From the NCBI RefSeq assembly GCF_001625215.2, contig NC_030384.2, forward strand, positions 27,082,527 to 27,146,526: a stretch of DNA of 64,000 nt, given 5' to 3'. Source of the DNA: Daucus carota subsp. sativus. Lineage: Eukaryota; Streptophyta; Magnoliopsida; Apiales; Apiaceae. How positions within the stretch are numbered: position 1 is the first letter of the stretch; each line of letters begins with the position of its first letter. The notes beneath the pieces were generated by a model. That model searched no databases. It was not told where the DNA came from and worked only from the letters and a program-made list of their open reading frames with translations. The position numbers and the translations under genes are program-made. Positions 34,132-46,712 of this stretch are shown piece by piece.

Positions 34132-36805
34132 CATAGTTACCAGGAAACGGGTACGCCCCGGCGTTTCGCGAATCAGTTCGTCGACCTAGAACACGGGTCG
34201 TTTCCGACCCAGGTCGTCGGAATTCGCGCCCCGTTCATTACTTCCGGCGACTCACTAAAACTCCGGCGACATGGTCTTTTAACAAGAAAAACGAACAAGG
34301 AATAAAAGGAAGGCTTACCATTTACGGAGAGAAGGAACGCCACAAGAAAGAAGATGCAGATCGTTGGGAACGCAGAAACAACGAGCAAGATGATGAACAG
34401 TTGTGTAGTTGTGTGTATCTCGTGTGTATCTATTTATATGCCCAGCACGTTTTTTAACAAGATATGTACAAATGACAGTACTTATTTTGATTAAATTTTT
34501 TATAGATATTGGTTTTAATTCATATATTGTGAGTGGAAGGAATTTAAGAGGACCTCCACGATTGCTGTACATATATTTAAATCTCTCTCGTCTTTTGTTC
34601 CATGTTTATACCTAGTTTAATTTAAGTTTAATTTATATTTATACATTTCGTAAAATCTTAATAAATTAATAATATTGAAAAATGAAATCATATAAATTTA
34701 TTAATTCATAGATTAATTAATCTTTTTATTAATTTTTAGATAATTTTGATACTTAGAAACTTTGAAATTTTAGTTTTTTATTTCAAGTATTAATATATTA
34801 TAATGAAATGAAAGTATTTTTTTATTGATAATCCCTGAGAAAATTGTTATAGAAATATTTATCGACAATTGATGATATTACAAAAATTAAAAAGATTATA
34901 AAGCAGAATATTGCGTAGAGATCTCTTTCAACATAAAATATGGGACCTATATTTTTTAATTAAAATGAGCATATTGTTTGAAAATAAGTATCTCCTACCA
35001 ATATATCGAATTTGAAAAACGCATGAGAAAAAAAGAATTTACACATAGAAGCAATATATCGATTCAAGGTGATTGAGTATTTTATATAACACATATGACC
35101 TATGTACAGATTATAATTAGTTAAATTGTAAGTTGATTATGTCTTTTTTATTTATTATAATTTATTAATTCATCAAAGTTTTAGGTTGAATATAAGTAAT
35201 TTTTTATAAGTATATAATTATGAATTCAGGTTGAATTATTAACTTATATATCATAAGGAACCTATATATTTCTTTATCAAAATAGATTTATGTTATTGAG
35301 GAGGCTATCAAAATGCAGGGAAGCATTAGCTAGTACTATAGTTGTGAGGGCTTGGAAAGAATGGATAAAATCCAGAGATGAACGTGCAAGAGAGGTCAGA
35401 ATGGAAGTGGCTGCTACAATAGCAAATGAGGAATTTTAGGATGAAGTTGATAATATAATATTTTGGCTATTACCAAGCCATTCTATTATATGATAAAATT
35501 TTCTGATGGTGAAGGACAAAAGATGGGAGAAATTTATGAAAAAATAGATTGTATGATTGGTGAGATTGGTGATGTTATGAATCACAACAAGCATCAGGAT
35601 GATTATGAAAAAAATAAGGAGATTATGATTAAAAGATGGGAGAAGATGAACTTACAAATGCATTGCTTAGGATTTGCCCTGAATCCTTTTTATTACGACG
35701 TTAATTACTTGAAGTCTCCTGCTCCAGGTGGGGAATCTAGGCGAGCACCAAACTGCGACAGAGAAGTTGTTCAGGGAGTTCTTGATGCATTTGATAGAGC
35801 GGGAGAAGATCAAGAGGAAAAAAGGGTTTTTAGTCGACAATTATCCAAATTTCAGGGTAAGGAAGGGATGTTTGGTACTCTAGCTGCTAGGATTGATGCA
35901 CAGTCCATGAATCCAATATCTTGGTGGTCTACATATGGGGCTGAAACTCCTGAATTGTCTAATATTGCTCTCAAAGTACTCTCACAGCCTATAAGCAGCT
36001 CATCAGCCGAAAGAGTATGAAGTACATACTCTTATATTCACAATATAAAGAGGAACATGCTTAATTTAATGAGAGCTGATAAGTTAGTCCATGTTCATTG
36101 TAACATAAGACTCCTATCTCGCTTTACAAAAAGTTACAAAGACGGACCATATCGGAAGTGGGATGTTGATCCGGAGACATCTTATCTGGATGACTATGCG
36201 GTGAGACTAGAAGAACTAGAGGGGAATGAAGGACAGGAAGAAGAAAACTCAGCACAAGCATCTAAAAGGCAAAGATATCCAGAGTACTTCTGATCAAGTT
36301 CAACTAGAAATCTGAGATAGTCAAAAAAAGAGAGATATGTCTTCATTAATTATCTTGTTCTTAAGTATGTTTAATTTATCTATTTGAAATTTTGAACTGT
36401 GAAGGTTTAACATTTTAAATATGTATGTGTGATTCTGACTTTTGAGTTTGAATTCCCAATTATCTTTTTTACTAGTTGTTAATGTCATATTATATCCAAA
36501 ATTTATAATTGTATCCCAGAGAGTTCACTAGATGATAAATAATATGATGGTGCAGAGGAAGTTGATTCAAGTGTTAACTCTTGCACGGTCACTGGTACAC
36601 CAAGTTTCAGTTATCGCCAATTTATCAACACTAGTAAATATATGAAATCTGGTACCCATACGTTCCGGCATACCCATACGTTTCCTTGTACCCATACGTT
36701 CCATCGTACCCACCCGTTCCCTCGTATCGAAAACAATCAAAGTAATGTACCCCGTATCTGAATTCATACCGCGTTTCGTATCGAACCGTGTCCTATGTAA
36801 CTATG
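34132..36805 (+). mobile_element. Degenerate hAT transposon with transposase remnant
   Basis: The ends are CATAGTTACCAGGAAACGG at the left and, reversed, CATAGTTACATAGGACACGG at the right. The flanking 8-mers GTCTATCT (34124-34131) and CTCTATCT (36806-36813) match at seven of eight positions, fitting an hAT target duplication. The subterminal zones carry reiterated motifs: ACGGGTCG-type words near 34150-34210 and CCCATACGTTCC repeated about four times near 36650-36725. A broken hAT transposase occupies the right half. The left kilobase has no recognisable transposase 5' region. Confidence 0.85.
35290..36293 (+). pseudogene. hAT-family transposase C-terminal half, broken
   Basis: The translated fragments match plant hAT (Ac/hAT dimerisation type) transposases. 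They run from CREALASTIVVRAWKEWIKS near 35315, through AITKPFYYMIKFSDGEG and MNLQMHCLGFALNPFYYD, to NPISWWSTYGAETPELSNIA and PISSSSAERV, the C-terminal dimerisation block. A TAG stop lies near 35437, a one-base frameshift follows near 35458-35464, and a TGA interrupts the frame at about 36018 directly after AERV. The N-terminal zinc finger and most of the catalytic core are absent. It cannot make an active transposase. Confidence 0.88.
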
Positions 36806-36813
36806 CTCTATCT

Positions 36814-37376
36814 GAGTAGTGAATAATAAAAACGAGTTTAAGATTGGTACCTGAGTTTGAAGCTTGTAGAATCTATTTTTTTTAATTATTTATTTATGAT
36901 CTTTATTAAGAATTAGTTTTATCACTCAATAAAATTACTTACCGATTTTGTTTTTATTATTATTTACAATAATTTAAAATTCACTTATACTATAAAACTA
37001 TTCAAACAGAATTTTTAATTATGTATTTATCATATTAAGTCAATATAATATAGAATTCATTATTTTAAATTTATGAATAGGTTCATAGTCATGTAGATAA
37101 TGACTATATTTACCTCATCTTATTACGCAAAATAACATTATTTTGAATAAATTTTATAACTTTTACAATTAAGTATTTAGAAATGAATTAACACTTTTTA
37201 TATCACATAATATTATTTATTTCAAAAACATTTTTTCGATTATTTGAAAAAGAAGAAAGGACCAGAAACAACAAGAAGCAAGTATCAAGCACACCATATA
37301 ATTGACATATAACATTATCATTTTATCAACAAACACATCCTAGTACTCACCAGTCTGCAGCAACTCAACTTGGACA
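36814..37376. other. Promoter and 5' leader region of CSD2
   Basis: AT-rich sequence between the hAT element and the CSD2 start codon. No transposon is seen and no definite TATA box can be chosen among many AT-rich words. ATATAATTG at about 37296 is a candidate. The transposon end lies only about 570 bp upstream of the ATG. Confidence 0.45.
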
Positions 37377-40300
37377 ATGGCAACAAACACTCTTCTCTCT
37401 TTGACCACCCCATCTCAATCTCTTCTATTCCCTCTCTCAAACCCTAATCCTAAATTTCTGTCCACTTCATTTCATGGCCCATCTCTCAAAATCACCCCTC
37501 TGTCACTCTCTCTTTCTGCTGGCCCATATAAGCCACTCACTGTAGTTGCTGCCACCAAGAAAGCTGTTGCAGTTCTCAAGGGCACTTCTACTGTTGAAGG
37601 GGTTGTTACTCTCACTCAAGATGATGATGGTATCTCAGTTTTATGTGTGTTTTTTATGTGTGTATGTATTGTTTGAGTGTGTGTATAGATAGAGATGATG
37701 ATTGTGTTGGGGGGTTTTGCTTTTTAGGTCCAACTACAGTGAATGTGAAGATTACTGGACTTACTCCAGGGCCTCATGGGTTTCATTTAGTAAGTAAAGT
37801 TTGGATTTTTATTGGTTTGGTATTTAAAGATTTGGGCTTTTTGTAATTGTTTTAAAGATATTGAATAAAGTTTGGATTTTTAATGTATTTGTATTTGTTT
37901 TGGTTATTGTGTAGCATGAATTTGGGGATACTACAAATGGGTGTATGTCAACAGGTTTGACTTTGTTATGCTTTTATGGATTTGATTTGTCAAATTTTGT
38001 GTTTTTTGTGGATGTAATTTTGATTGAATGTGATTTGGTACTGCAGGACCACATTTCAATCCTAAAGGATTGACACATGGTGCTCCTGAAGATGAAGTCC
38101 GTCATGCGGGTGACCTGGGAAACATTATTGCTAATGCCGATGGTAATGGACTACTTCGTTTCTTCTTTGCTCAGACTGGTTATTAAGGACTCGGATTTTG
38201 TAAAATTAGATTCAATAGATGGCTTCCTATACCTCTGGCATTGTAATTTATTTGAATCTGAAACAGCACGATAAAGTTAATTACTTAGAGACCCTGTACT
38301 TAATTAATATGCTAACTGTGATATTCTGATTTATTTGAAGTAATTTTGATGATCAAAGTGATTATTGCCGGTGCTCTTTAAACGTTGAAACTAATATCAT
38401 AAATTATGCTCATAATCAAATTTGAGCATTCATTCGGGTCCAATTCTGTGTGCCAGTCACAACATTGTTTAAAGAAGTTATTCGTTACTGATAAATTGCC
38501 TTTATCTAAACAATGCAGGTGTGGCAGAGGCAACAATTGTGGATACACAGGTATTGCTTAAGACCTTAGTATATATATATACTTTGATATGCACTGTTAA
38601 TTCTTCTGCTTAGTTATATTAAAATGTGATATGTAGATACCACTTAGTGGGCCAAATGCAGTGATTGGAAGAGCATTGGTAGTTCATGAACTTGAGGATG
38701 ATCTTGGAAAGGGTAATAGTGTCTTTTCTCATGTTGAATTTCTTCTGTACTGGTCTTATATATTGGTTTGAGGATGTTATGTATGGGACTAGATTCATTT
38801 TATTTTCAGTGGGCAATTATTTCTTGTTCCACGTTCTCACATGCATTTGGTATTTATATAGGTGGTCATGAGCTTAGCCTTTCCACCGGCAATGCAGGAG
38901 GTAGACTGGCATGCGGTATGAAATATGCACCCCGTTATTGCTAATTTCCAATTTACTACTTTTTTTTCCCTTGCATTCTTATTGTGTGTATAATACCTGG
39001 TAATTTTGCTGTGTTATTAATGATATAATAGATAATGATATACTTATATGACAGAATTCGACTCAACTACTTTACATGTCTTATCCGTTTTGCTATATGT
39101 TGGTGCTATAATGTATACATTGTGGCTAAATAGAAATGAGGGCGGTTTATGATATATTTATGTAACATGCATATCTATTAAGAGATTGGCTTTCTTCTCC
39201 AGAATATGTAACTCTGTTAATATATAGTTTGTTTCTCCAACAAATGTACATGATTTTTATCTACTTTCTTTGAGCAAGCAATTGCATTGTGAAGAATGCC
39301 ATTTTATATCGGTATGTGGCCATGTGGGTGTGACCAAGTGACCATACGCGCGTCAAATGATTTGACATTGCTTGTATCTAAGATTTTTTTTTGCTAAATT
39401 GTATTTAAGATTTTAATTGTCCCTGATTAGTTAATGTATATACATATACTAGAGCTGGAGAACATCCAGTCACAAGTTTTGGCATAGAATGTTTATACAT
39501 ATTGAAGCCAGAGTTTTTTGTTCTTTCTTTTTTGCTTCTGCCAAACATTGCAGGGTTGTGGAATTAGCAAAGGCTTTAATCATCATAGTTGTTATATATA
39601 CTGAAAATAAAATATCTTTATATTAGTTCAGGGGGAACATTATTAGTAGATAACACACAACTCTTGTCCAGTAGTGTCATAAGCTTACTCTTTTTAGTTG
39701 AAATGTAGCATTGATTCCTTCATCAAGCCCGGGCTTAAATATTGTTATTATCTGTAAATGGCAAGAGTTTAGTGTGATGTTTCTAGAGGTTAATGATTGA
39801 TTAACATGAATTTTGCTTAAGTTCTTCTACGTACTGTACCCTCATCTCGTTGGTGGGCCTGCTGGATGGGATATCTTTTAAAATCAGTCGTAAAGTAGCA
39901 AAGTAGGCCACTTATTGTGGAAGAGGATTTACCATCTTCTCAGTTGATTTGAGACATTTTAGCACAGTTATAGATCTTTTGACCCTCCATATCATCGGAC
40001 TTCATCATTCTTGATACTTCTGCAACCATTGCGAAGGATGACTTTAAATTCTGTTCTACTTCTTGGTTTGGTGACTCACTAGATTTTTGTTGATACTGAG
40101 ATGATTTGTAGACATTAGTCATGGCTAAATCAAGTCCCTCAACTGACAACTCTTGTGCCTTTATATCAGTGACTTGTTGGCCAGAGCTCCCTATGAAATA
40201 AAATGGTATGCAACAAAAAGTTTATATATTCTAAGTTGCCAATATGTTAAGAAAATGATTTGTCAGCTTTTCGGTTCTTTGAAAAATTGAAACACAAAAT

Positions 40301-42523
40301 TAGAACTTTGGATCCTCCATAAGCCATGCAGAGGCATAATTAAAATATAGGGGTTGCCAAAATTATGTACTCTGTAGAAAAATTGAAGTACCAGAAATCT
40401 ATTACATTATGATATTGTTCAACTATTAATGATTCATTTATGTGTATAGAGTTTAGGTTGGCAGAATAACTAGTCTCCTGTGGTTAAGTGGGTTTTAAAG
40501 TTTAAATTTGTTTCATCAGACTTATTGTGTCTACTTTGCTGGTCTTGGATTATAGAATTGCAAAATGTCATTATTGAAGCTATGGCAAGTTCTCGCCATC
40601 ATATCATCTGTCCATGTCCATATCATCCATCTTCAGTCGTCATTTCGATTCCTCTGAGTTGTTGTGAAGTCGAATTCCAATTTCTATTCTAAATTTGAAT
40701 CTTGAATCAAGCAAGATTTATAGGTACTTATTTGTATACTAAATTTGAATGCCAGGACAAGATATGCATTAATACATCCGTAGTTTACTTGATTATACGA
40801 AGAACAATTGCATTTGATGAACAACCCATTTCACAGTTAAGCTGTTTGTAATCAAGTCAATTTCCAGCATTTATATTAAGGACCTCTAAGTTTATGCTTT
40901 GATCTATGTGTCATCAGCATCCAAGCCCACACCACATCTGAGAAGTAGCAGGCTAGCAGCACACTTGTTTAGCACATTAGAAAGGACTTGCACTATGCCA
41001 AGCTGCTAGCCAGTTTAATTTTTTTAGTTCCCACGTCCTTATCAGTTCCGTAACTTCCTTTGATATTCATATTCTATTACCTTTTTGAAGATCAATCTTT
41101 TCTCTTACCTTAGAGGAATTGTATATAATTCTTGGTGTGAAAGTAAAACTATTATGCATCTAATTCTTTTCTGTATACTGCATGACATAAAAATAATGTC
41201 TTCTTGCTTATGGAGGAATAAACTTAGACCACTAACTGCATCAATTTTACATTTTATGGTCTTAGGATTTCATCAGTTCTCCATCATTCAAAACATGTGA
41301 CCTTGATCACACATTCTTAAGGAATAATGAATCCCTATTCACTACCACTATTTTATAAGTAATAGAATAATATTGTGGTTTTTTAAATATGCCCCTAGTA
41401 AAACGGACGCATTATCAGCATGGGAAGGTAAAATCCTTTGCGAAATTCAAATCCTTAAAACCTATAAAAAAACAAAAATCTATAAATTTTCTTTCCTCTT
41501 ACTGCTGTTCTCCACTCTGCAGCATGGAGGTTTAGAATTCTGAAAGAATCAGAGGGCTTGTATTTAATATGACTTGTGGCTAGCAGCAATTGTTCTTGGC
41601 TAATCATTTGTACACAGTGCTGTAATTTTTGAAGCCTATATATCTAGTATTCATCATGAACAAACTAAATATAGGTATGATCATGTATGTGGTTACAGAT
41701 AGGCTGACAGTGGCCATTGCCTGCACTAGTATTAATACATATAATCAAATTTTATTTAAATATTTATAGTAAGTTTTATATTCATATAGTGCTCGTATAT
41801 TCATATAGTGCTCGTAGCAAGTCCAATTAATAATTAAGAGTTGTAAACAGGATACTTCTTTCTAGGTCCTACGACTTTTTGACATGTTTGTTGTGGGCTT
41901 TTCCTTGATTCAATTCCTTATCCTTGAAATATAGTGTTACTTGCAATCAGTTGAAACGGGAAAGTCTTCGATACAAGTCTTTTAAGTATGGTATGGTATT
42001 CTCTTAAATTTCAAGTTGCAACAAACTAGAAGTCAGGGAATATTAACCATACACGTTATATTTTGTCATGAGCTGGTAACCAAAGAAAGCAAAATGATGG
42101 TGGCAGCAGCAGGTCCTTTACTCCTTTTATCTGGCCCATGATGTCGAGTTCGGGTGTTTAGATGGATTTGATGTGGAATCAGTAACTAGATTATCTATTT
42201 GTGGCGCTAAATACCCCCCAACCCCTCTGCCGACTTTAAGTTTGGTATAATAAGCAGTGATCATCATACGGATTTCTTTAGGAGGCCTTGCTTTGTTATT
42301 TGATATTTGCTGCAAATCCTAGATCATATTTGGAGACGGTCAAACTAGGGCAACATGATATGGATTTGGTTTTTCTCACACTTTCCTGCCATCGTTGTCT
42401 TGTTGCAACACCATGCTTAGTATAGCATTTTTTCTGTCTTTTGTAACATTGCCAACACATATGTTCTCTAAATTTGTCTTCACCCTTTTGAATGCAGGTG
42501 TGTTAGGTCTCACTCCTGTATGA
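37377..42523 (+). CDS. CSD2: Chloroplast Cu/Zn superoxide dismutase, eight exons
   Basis: Exons: 37377-37629, 37728-37789, 37915-37954, 38047-38142, 38519-38550, 38637-38712, 38862-38915 and 42498-42523. They total 639 bases, 212 residues plus stop, with all introns GT..AG. Residues 1 to about 58 are a Ser/Leu/Pro-rich transit peptide. The mature enzyme begins around [11 protein letters not shown] and removes superoxide in the stroma. Metal ligands are visible in GPHGFHLHEFGD (Cu His), [20 protein letters not shown] (bridging and Zn His/Asp) and the later [10 protein letters not shown]. The conserved cysteines occur in NGCMSTG and RLACG. The last exon supplies only GVLGLTPV and lies behind a 3.58-kb intron. 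Exon 4 carries the miR398 target site, the classical control of this gene by copper and oxidative stress. Confidence 0.97.
38105..38125 (+). promoter_or_regulatory. CSD2: miR398 target site in CSD2 exon 4
   Basis: The sequence GCGGGTGACCTGGGAAACAT, preceded by T, encodes RHAGDLGNI. It matches the known CSD2 miR398 site, with the imperfect pairing to miR398 known from Arabidopsis. This predicts cleavage of the mRNA when copper is scarce. No miR398 gene is in the window. Confidence 0.9.
39940..40190 (-). pseudogene. Antisense exon-like fragment in the last CSD2 intron, unknown protein
   Basis: On the minus strand an acceptor-like TTATTTCATAG is followed by an open stretch of 82 codons reading [20 protein letters not shown] and later [20 protein letters not shown], ending in TGA. 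The composition is that of ordinary protein rather than random AT-rich intron. I do not recognise the family. It may be a captured exon carried by a transposon, or part of a small antisense gene whose other exons I cannot see. Confidence 0.4.
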
Positions 42524-43540
42524 TGATGATACCAGGTTTTACTGGAACAAATGATTCTGCGAGAAGCTAATATTAGGTTTAATATTAGTAATACTGAATT
42601 TATTTTACATCTTGTTGAGCAAACATGTATTTGGCATGTACTTTTGTGAAACTTTCTTAAGTAATAAATATTTCGGTGCTTCATGGAGTTGGCCTATCAA
42701 TTCTTTACGAACAGTCCAAAAAGTAAAGACTTTTAAGTTTTAAGTTGTGCTTGAGACCCATATTTTTTTTAATAATATAAAATTTGACTGCTCAATAAAA
42801 TTCATGACTTGAGGATCATCTGTTAATTCTTACCAAACTTTGATGTACATATATTTAAAGAAAAAACAGGGACTATTATGCTTTTTATAATTTTGTACTA
42901 TACTCAGAAAATGTTTATTTCTGTTTTGTCCCTCATCGTGTCTAATACTTATTATTTTGTTTTTTGTGTTTATGATGATTTTAGCAAGTGGGAGTACTCT
43001 TAAGTCTTTAACTCTTAGCTTAGCATTGCTAATTTTCTTCTAATGTGATCATGCTTTAGGTAGAATTTGGTAGTGACATTTATTGTACCCACTTAATCAA
43101 CTGACTAACCTTAGCACTAACAGTAAGTCAGGAACTTAGCTTGCTTATTTTGTAATACATTGTTCTTATTTCCTGCTTTAGTTTTCTTCTAACCAAAAGA
43201 TATATACATCTGTTTAAGTAATAATAAAATGTCACTTTTATCAATTTAATTGTATCTAATATCTGCATATTACTAAAGTACTTGCAATAATGTGATTGGA
43301 ATTGTTAGATTATTATGGTCGATTATATCAACATTAGATTGGAATTATGTAAATAAATTTGCCTAAGCTTCCACGAAGTTAGACCCAGTGCGTTCTTTGA
43401 AGGCTTTTATACTTCTCTTTTTTATTTTATTTTTTTTGCCATAAATTATACTTCTCTTAATGCTATTGTACTAAATTTATAATCTAATAACAAGATTGAA
43501 GCGAGATTTTTTTTTTTTTTTTATAAGAATGGCATAAGAG
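42524..43540. other. 3' flank of CSD2, nothing further recognised
   Basis: Probable 3' UTR of CSD2 followed by AT-rich DNA. No gene, RNA or transposon end is supported before the hAT MITE. Confidence 0.45.
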
Positions 43541-43548
43541 ATTAAGAG

Positions 43549-43802
43549 TAGGGGTGGCAATTTCGGGTAACGGGTCGTGTTCGTGTCAGCAATCGGGTAG
43601 ATTTCGGGTCAACCTAAAATCACTTAAAATTGAATAAAACTGAAAATTGAAATTATTAGAAATGAAATTTTAATTTCGGGTCCATTTCGGGTCAATCGGG
43701 TGATTTTCGGATCACTCTCGGGTTTCTGGCTCAATGAATCGAGCTTCGGATTGGGTCCGGTTCGTGTCGGGTTTCGGGTCGTGTCTGAGATTGCGACTCT
43801 GA
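43549..43802. mobile_element. 254-bp hAT MITE with reiterated TTTCGGGT motif
   Basis: A perfect 8-bp target duplication ATTAAGAG flanks it (43541-43548 and 43803-43810). The left end TAGGGGTGGCAATTTCGGGT is of the hAT GGTGGCAA type; the right end, reversed TCAGAGTCGCAATC, is a degraded inverted copy. TTTCGGGT(C) and CGGGTC words recur more than ten times on both sides of an AT-rich middle (43615-43670). Confidence 0.9.
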
Positions 43803-43810
43803 ATTAAGAG

Positions 43811-44040
43811 TATGGAGAAGAAACAAAGATTCTCAAATTTACAAACCAAAAGGAGACGAAAATCAATTATCATCCATTGGAACTTGGTCCCTCAAAACAA
43901 CTGCTGAAATGTGGATTTCAATGGTCTGAGAATTGGATTGGAGGATATCATGAATATCTGGTACTTTAAAAGCCAATGAGATTGCAGATAAATTTGCCAA
44001 ACATGGTGTGTTGTAAAGAAGAGAAATGACTTTGTAGGAA
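43811..44040 (+). pseudogene. Possible decayed LINE RNase H tail
   Basis: Around 43970-44010 the frame reads ANEIADKFAKHGV, close to the (G/A)NEIAD.LAK signature at the end of RNase H domains in plant LINEs. Frameshifts occur on both sides. The following Trp/Leu/Phe-rich sequence (44049-44330) may be the element's 3' end. Evidence is limited to this one motif. Confidence 0.35.
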
Positions 44041-44330
44041 CAAAAGTATTGGAGAATCTTAGATCACCGCTTGTAATCAATTTTGTGGTTGCTTTTGGCG
44101 CTTGGTGGTGCCTGTTGCTGTCTTGGATCTTTACTTTTCTTTTAGTTCTTTCTGGATTTCGTTTGCTTCTAGGTGTTTTGTGTAGTAATCCTGTTTACTT
44201 CTATTGTTTAGGATTTTTTTTGCCTTTCCGGATATTTGTTCTTGTCTATCTGGATTGCTATGTATTTCTTCTTTATTTAAAAAAGTGCAAGTACTGCAAG
44301 TGGAAACTAGTGGCCAAGCCCTCATGATTG

Positions 44331-46552
44331 TGAAGGGGCAAATTGTACCTATAACTGTAAATTTGAAGAGGTTCAAATTGCATTTATGGGTGAAATCTGC
44401 GTATACTGGTCTCTTTTATCTTGTTAATAAGATGTTAAGAATGAACGAAACTTGTGTATGTACATGAGTCCGTTATTTATACTCGTTATCAATGGATTCT
44501 TGAGAAAAATATAGCGAGAGCACGTATGTCATGCCGTCACGGCATAGCAAACTTAGCTAGCTATTTCCTCATGTAATCTGGCAGATAAGGGTGATGAGTT
44601 AGGTTAAGCTTTTTCCTAACTTTCATTCACGAGCCAACTGTGTGAGTGCTTACTAGTGGTTGTATTCTAATCTAATGCAGCCACTGCTGGCTCATAGGTG
44701 TTTATTAGGTAATGGAGTTGGCATAAAGTTGGTTTACAATGCAGGCATGAAGTTATTTAATTAGTAAGCAAGCAAGCTAACTACTTTCTATTAAGTGATT
44801 TGCTGAAATTAATATAAACATCTGGTATTTTTCTGGTGAGAAATTTCTCAGTAAAAATGGTGGCTTGCACTTCACAAGTTCATCTCTTTTCATGAATCTA
44901 AAGAGACTTTTTTACATTCTTGTTGAGTAGAGTGTAGATTGAGTAAACCTAAGGGGTAGTGAATCAAGTTCACATATTTTCTTCCTTAAAATTTGCCAAA
45001 AACATGTATTTGTGGTTCTTTACGTTTAGAAGTTATGATAACGTGAAGAACGTAAAATGTACGCAGATCTTACTTACCGTTAATTTCATATGTTAACTTT
45101 TTTTGTGTTAAAAGATGGAGTCAATTATTAACCAATCAACCAAGTGTTATGTGTATTTTCATTTTGATATTTAGACTTAATAAAGAAATGAAGGAAAAGT
45201 ACCAAAAGGTTTTGAGTATTATAGTAGAGATGCAAATCTGTGGAAAATAGGGTGAAAAAGCAAAAAGATTGTTTGGATTGCCTTTTGGCTTGAATCCCTT
45301 AATACATGCACTAGTCTAAACTTGTGGTTGCAGCAGTAATGACTAGTAAGTGATCCACCACTTAATAGTTGGTATAACTGAGAATAATGTATAGTTGACC
45401 AATTTATAATTAAGTTTGTGCTTCCATTATCAGATCTTAGTTATCTGTTTTCAATAATAGTTCTCTACTCTCTAAATAAACCGTATCTGTGTGAAATCTA
45501 CACACATGTCATGTATTTGATTTTGCTTTAATAACGTAAATGAACCGAATCAAGTCGAGTCTATCGAAATCAGAAAGGAGTCATGAATCCTCTGGCATAC
45601 TGTACTACTATTTCTAAAGTATTTTAGAGCAGAAAACAAAGAAATAAATGAATGAATAATTTGCAGAGTTTGATACGGCTGGTTCGGGTAGATCTAATGC
45701 ACAAAGTGGAGTCATTAATGAGCTAACAAACAATTAGTTAGCAAGTGATAATAATGATCTGTGTACAAGAGCAACATTAACACTTTACGTGCCACCAGCA
45801 CCACCAATTTATCAGCAAACAGACAGAGGCTATAGTTGGTGGTGGCCATGCATTATTCCCACCTTACTTCTTACTTCACTCACACTGTCACATACCCAAC
45901 TATACCAACTTGTTACTCATCACTTTTGTTCAACTTCAAATTTACCAACAAATTTTGTCCAACTAGAAACTCCTCAACATTTTTGTTAAGTATATCATTC
46001 ACGAGTGTGAGAGTTGTCCAGTGAAAACACAGTCTTCTGCAATTTTTTTGATCTAAAGGGTCACTGATTCCGACCTCAACCGTTTCCCCATCCCCACTCG
46101 AAGGAAAATTTCCACCGAGAGGACCACTGACCTAGTAGATCTTTGAAAAATTTAAAAGTGTTAAAAAAATAATTTATGAATATCTTATGTTACACTTTCA
46201 TATTGAATCGTGTTTTAAAATTTGAAAATGTCAAAACAGTAATTTATTTATCAATATCTTATATTATACTTTAACATCAAACCGTCCATTTTAACATTTA
46301 TATTATATGTTGACATCGAACCGTACCGTTCAGTTTTATATCAATTTTATCTCGACGGAGTTAACACACAAATTTGATCATGACTCATGACTCATGAGGC
46401 TGTTCCTGCGTCATCCTTTCTGTTCTAACAAACTTCAGCTTTGCCAGGTGACCTGAAGAGAAGTCGATGCTAAATTGCTAATACAGGGTATGGTTGGTTT
46501 ATCTGTTTTATGAAAATAAATAACTTATTTCTGGGGCAAAATGGATAAATGT
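44331..46552. other. Intergenic, nothing firmly recognised
   Basis: No credible gene. From about 46140 to 46330 there are roughly three imperfect repeats of a 70-100-bp AT-rich unit with AATATCTTAT(A/G)TTA. Short open frames near 45800 are low-complexity Thr/Leu/Tyr sequence. Confidence 0.4.
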
Positions 46553-46712
46553 TCTAAAAATCGGTGATTAATCACAATTAATCATCGACTAATCCATATT
46601 CCGTAACTCGTTGAACTGACTAAATCTTTGATTAATCTCCGATCAATCTGATTAATCTTCGATTAATTCTTGTTTCATGACTTCATTGATTAAATCCGAT
46701 TTCCGCTTTTTA
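46553..46712. mobile_element. Short element with reiterated GATTAATC motif
   Basis: GATTAATC and near copies occur about eight times in 130 bp. The segment opens with CTAAAAATCGGTGATTAATC and closes with an inverted-like GATTAAATCCGATTTCCGC. Similar edges occur at 58990-59276 and near 59515-59560, so it is a small repeat family. No target duplication is seen. Confidence 0.5.

Noticed and set aside
34173..34572. Two minus-strand open frames inside the hAT element
   Set aside because: They show no domain, overlap subterminal repeats and run against the transposase remnant.
44049..44467. Overlapping hydrophobic open frames resembling a small membrane protein
   Set aside because: Phe/Leu/Trp-rich composition from T-rich DNA, several overlapping frames on both strands, no homologue recognised; more likely the tail of a decayed LINE.
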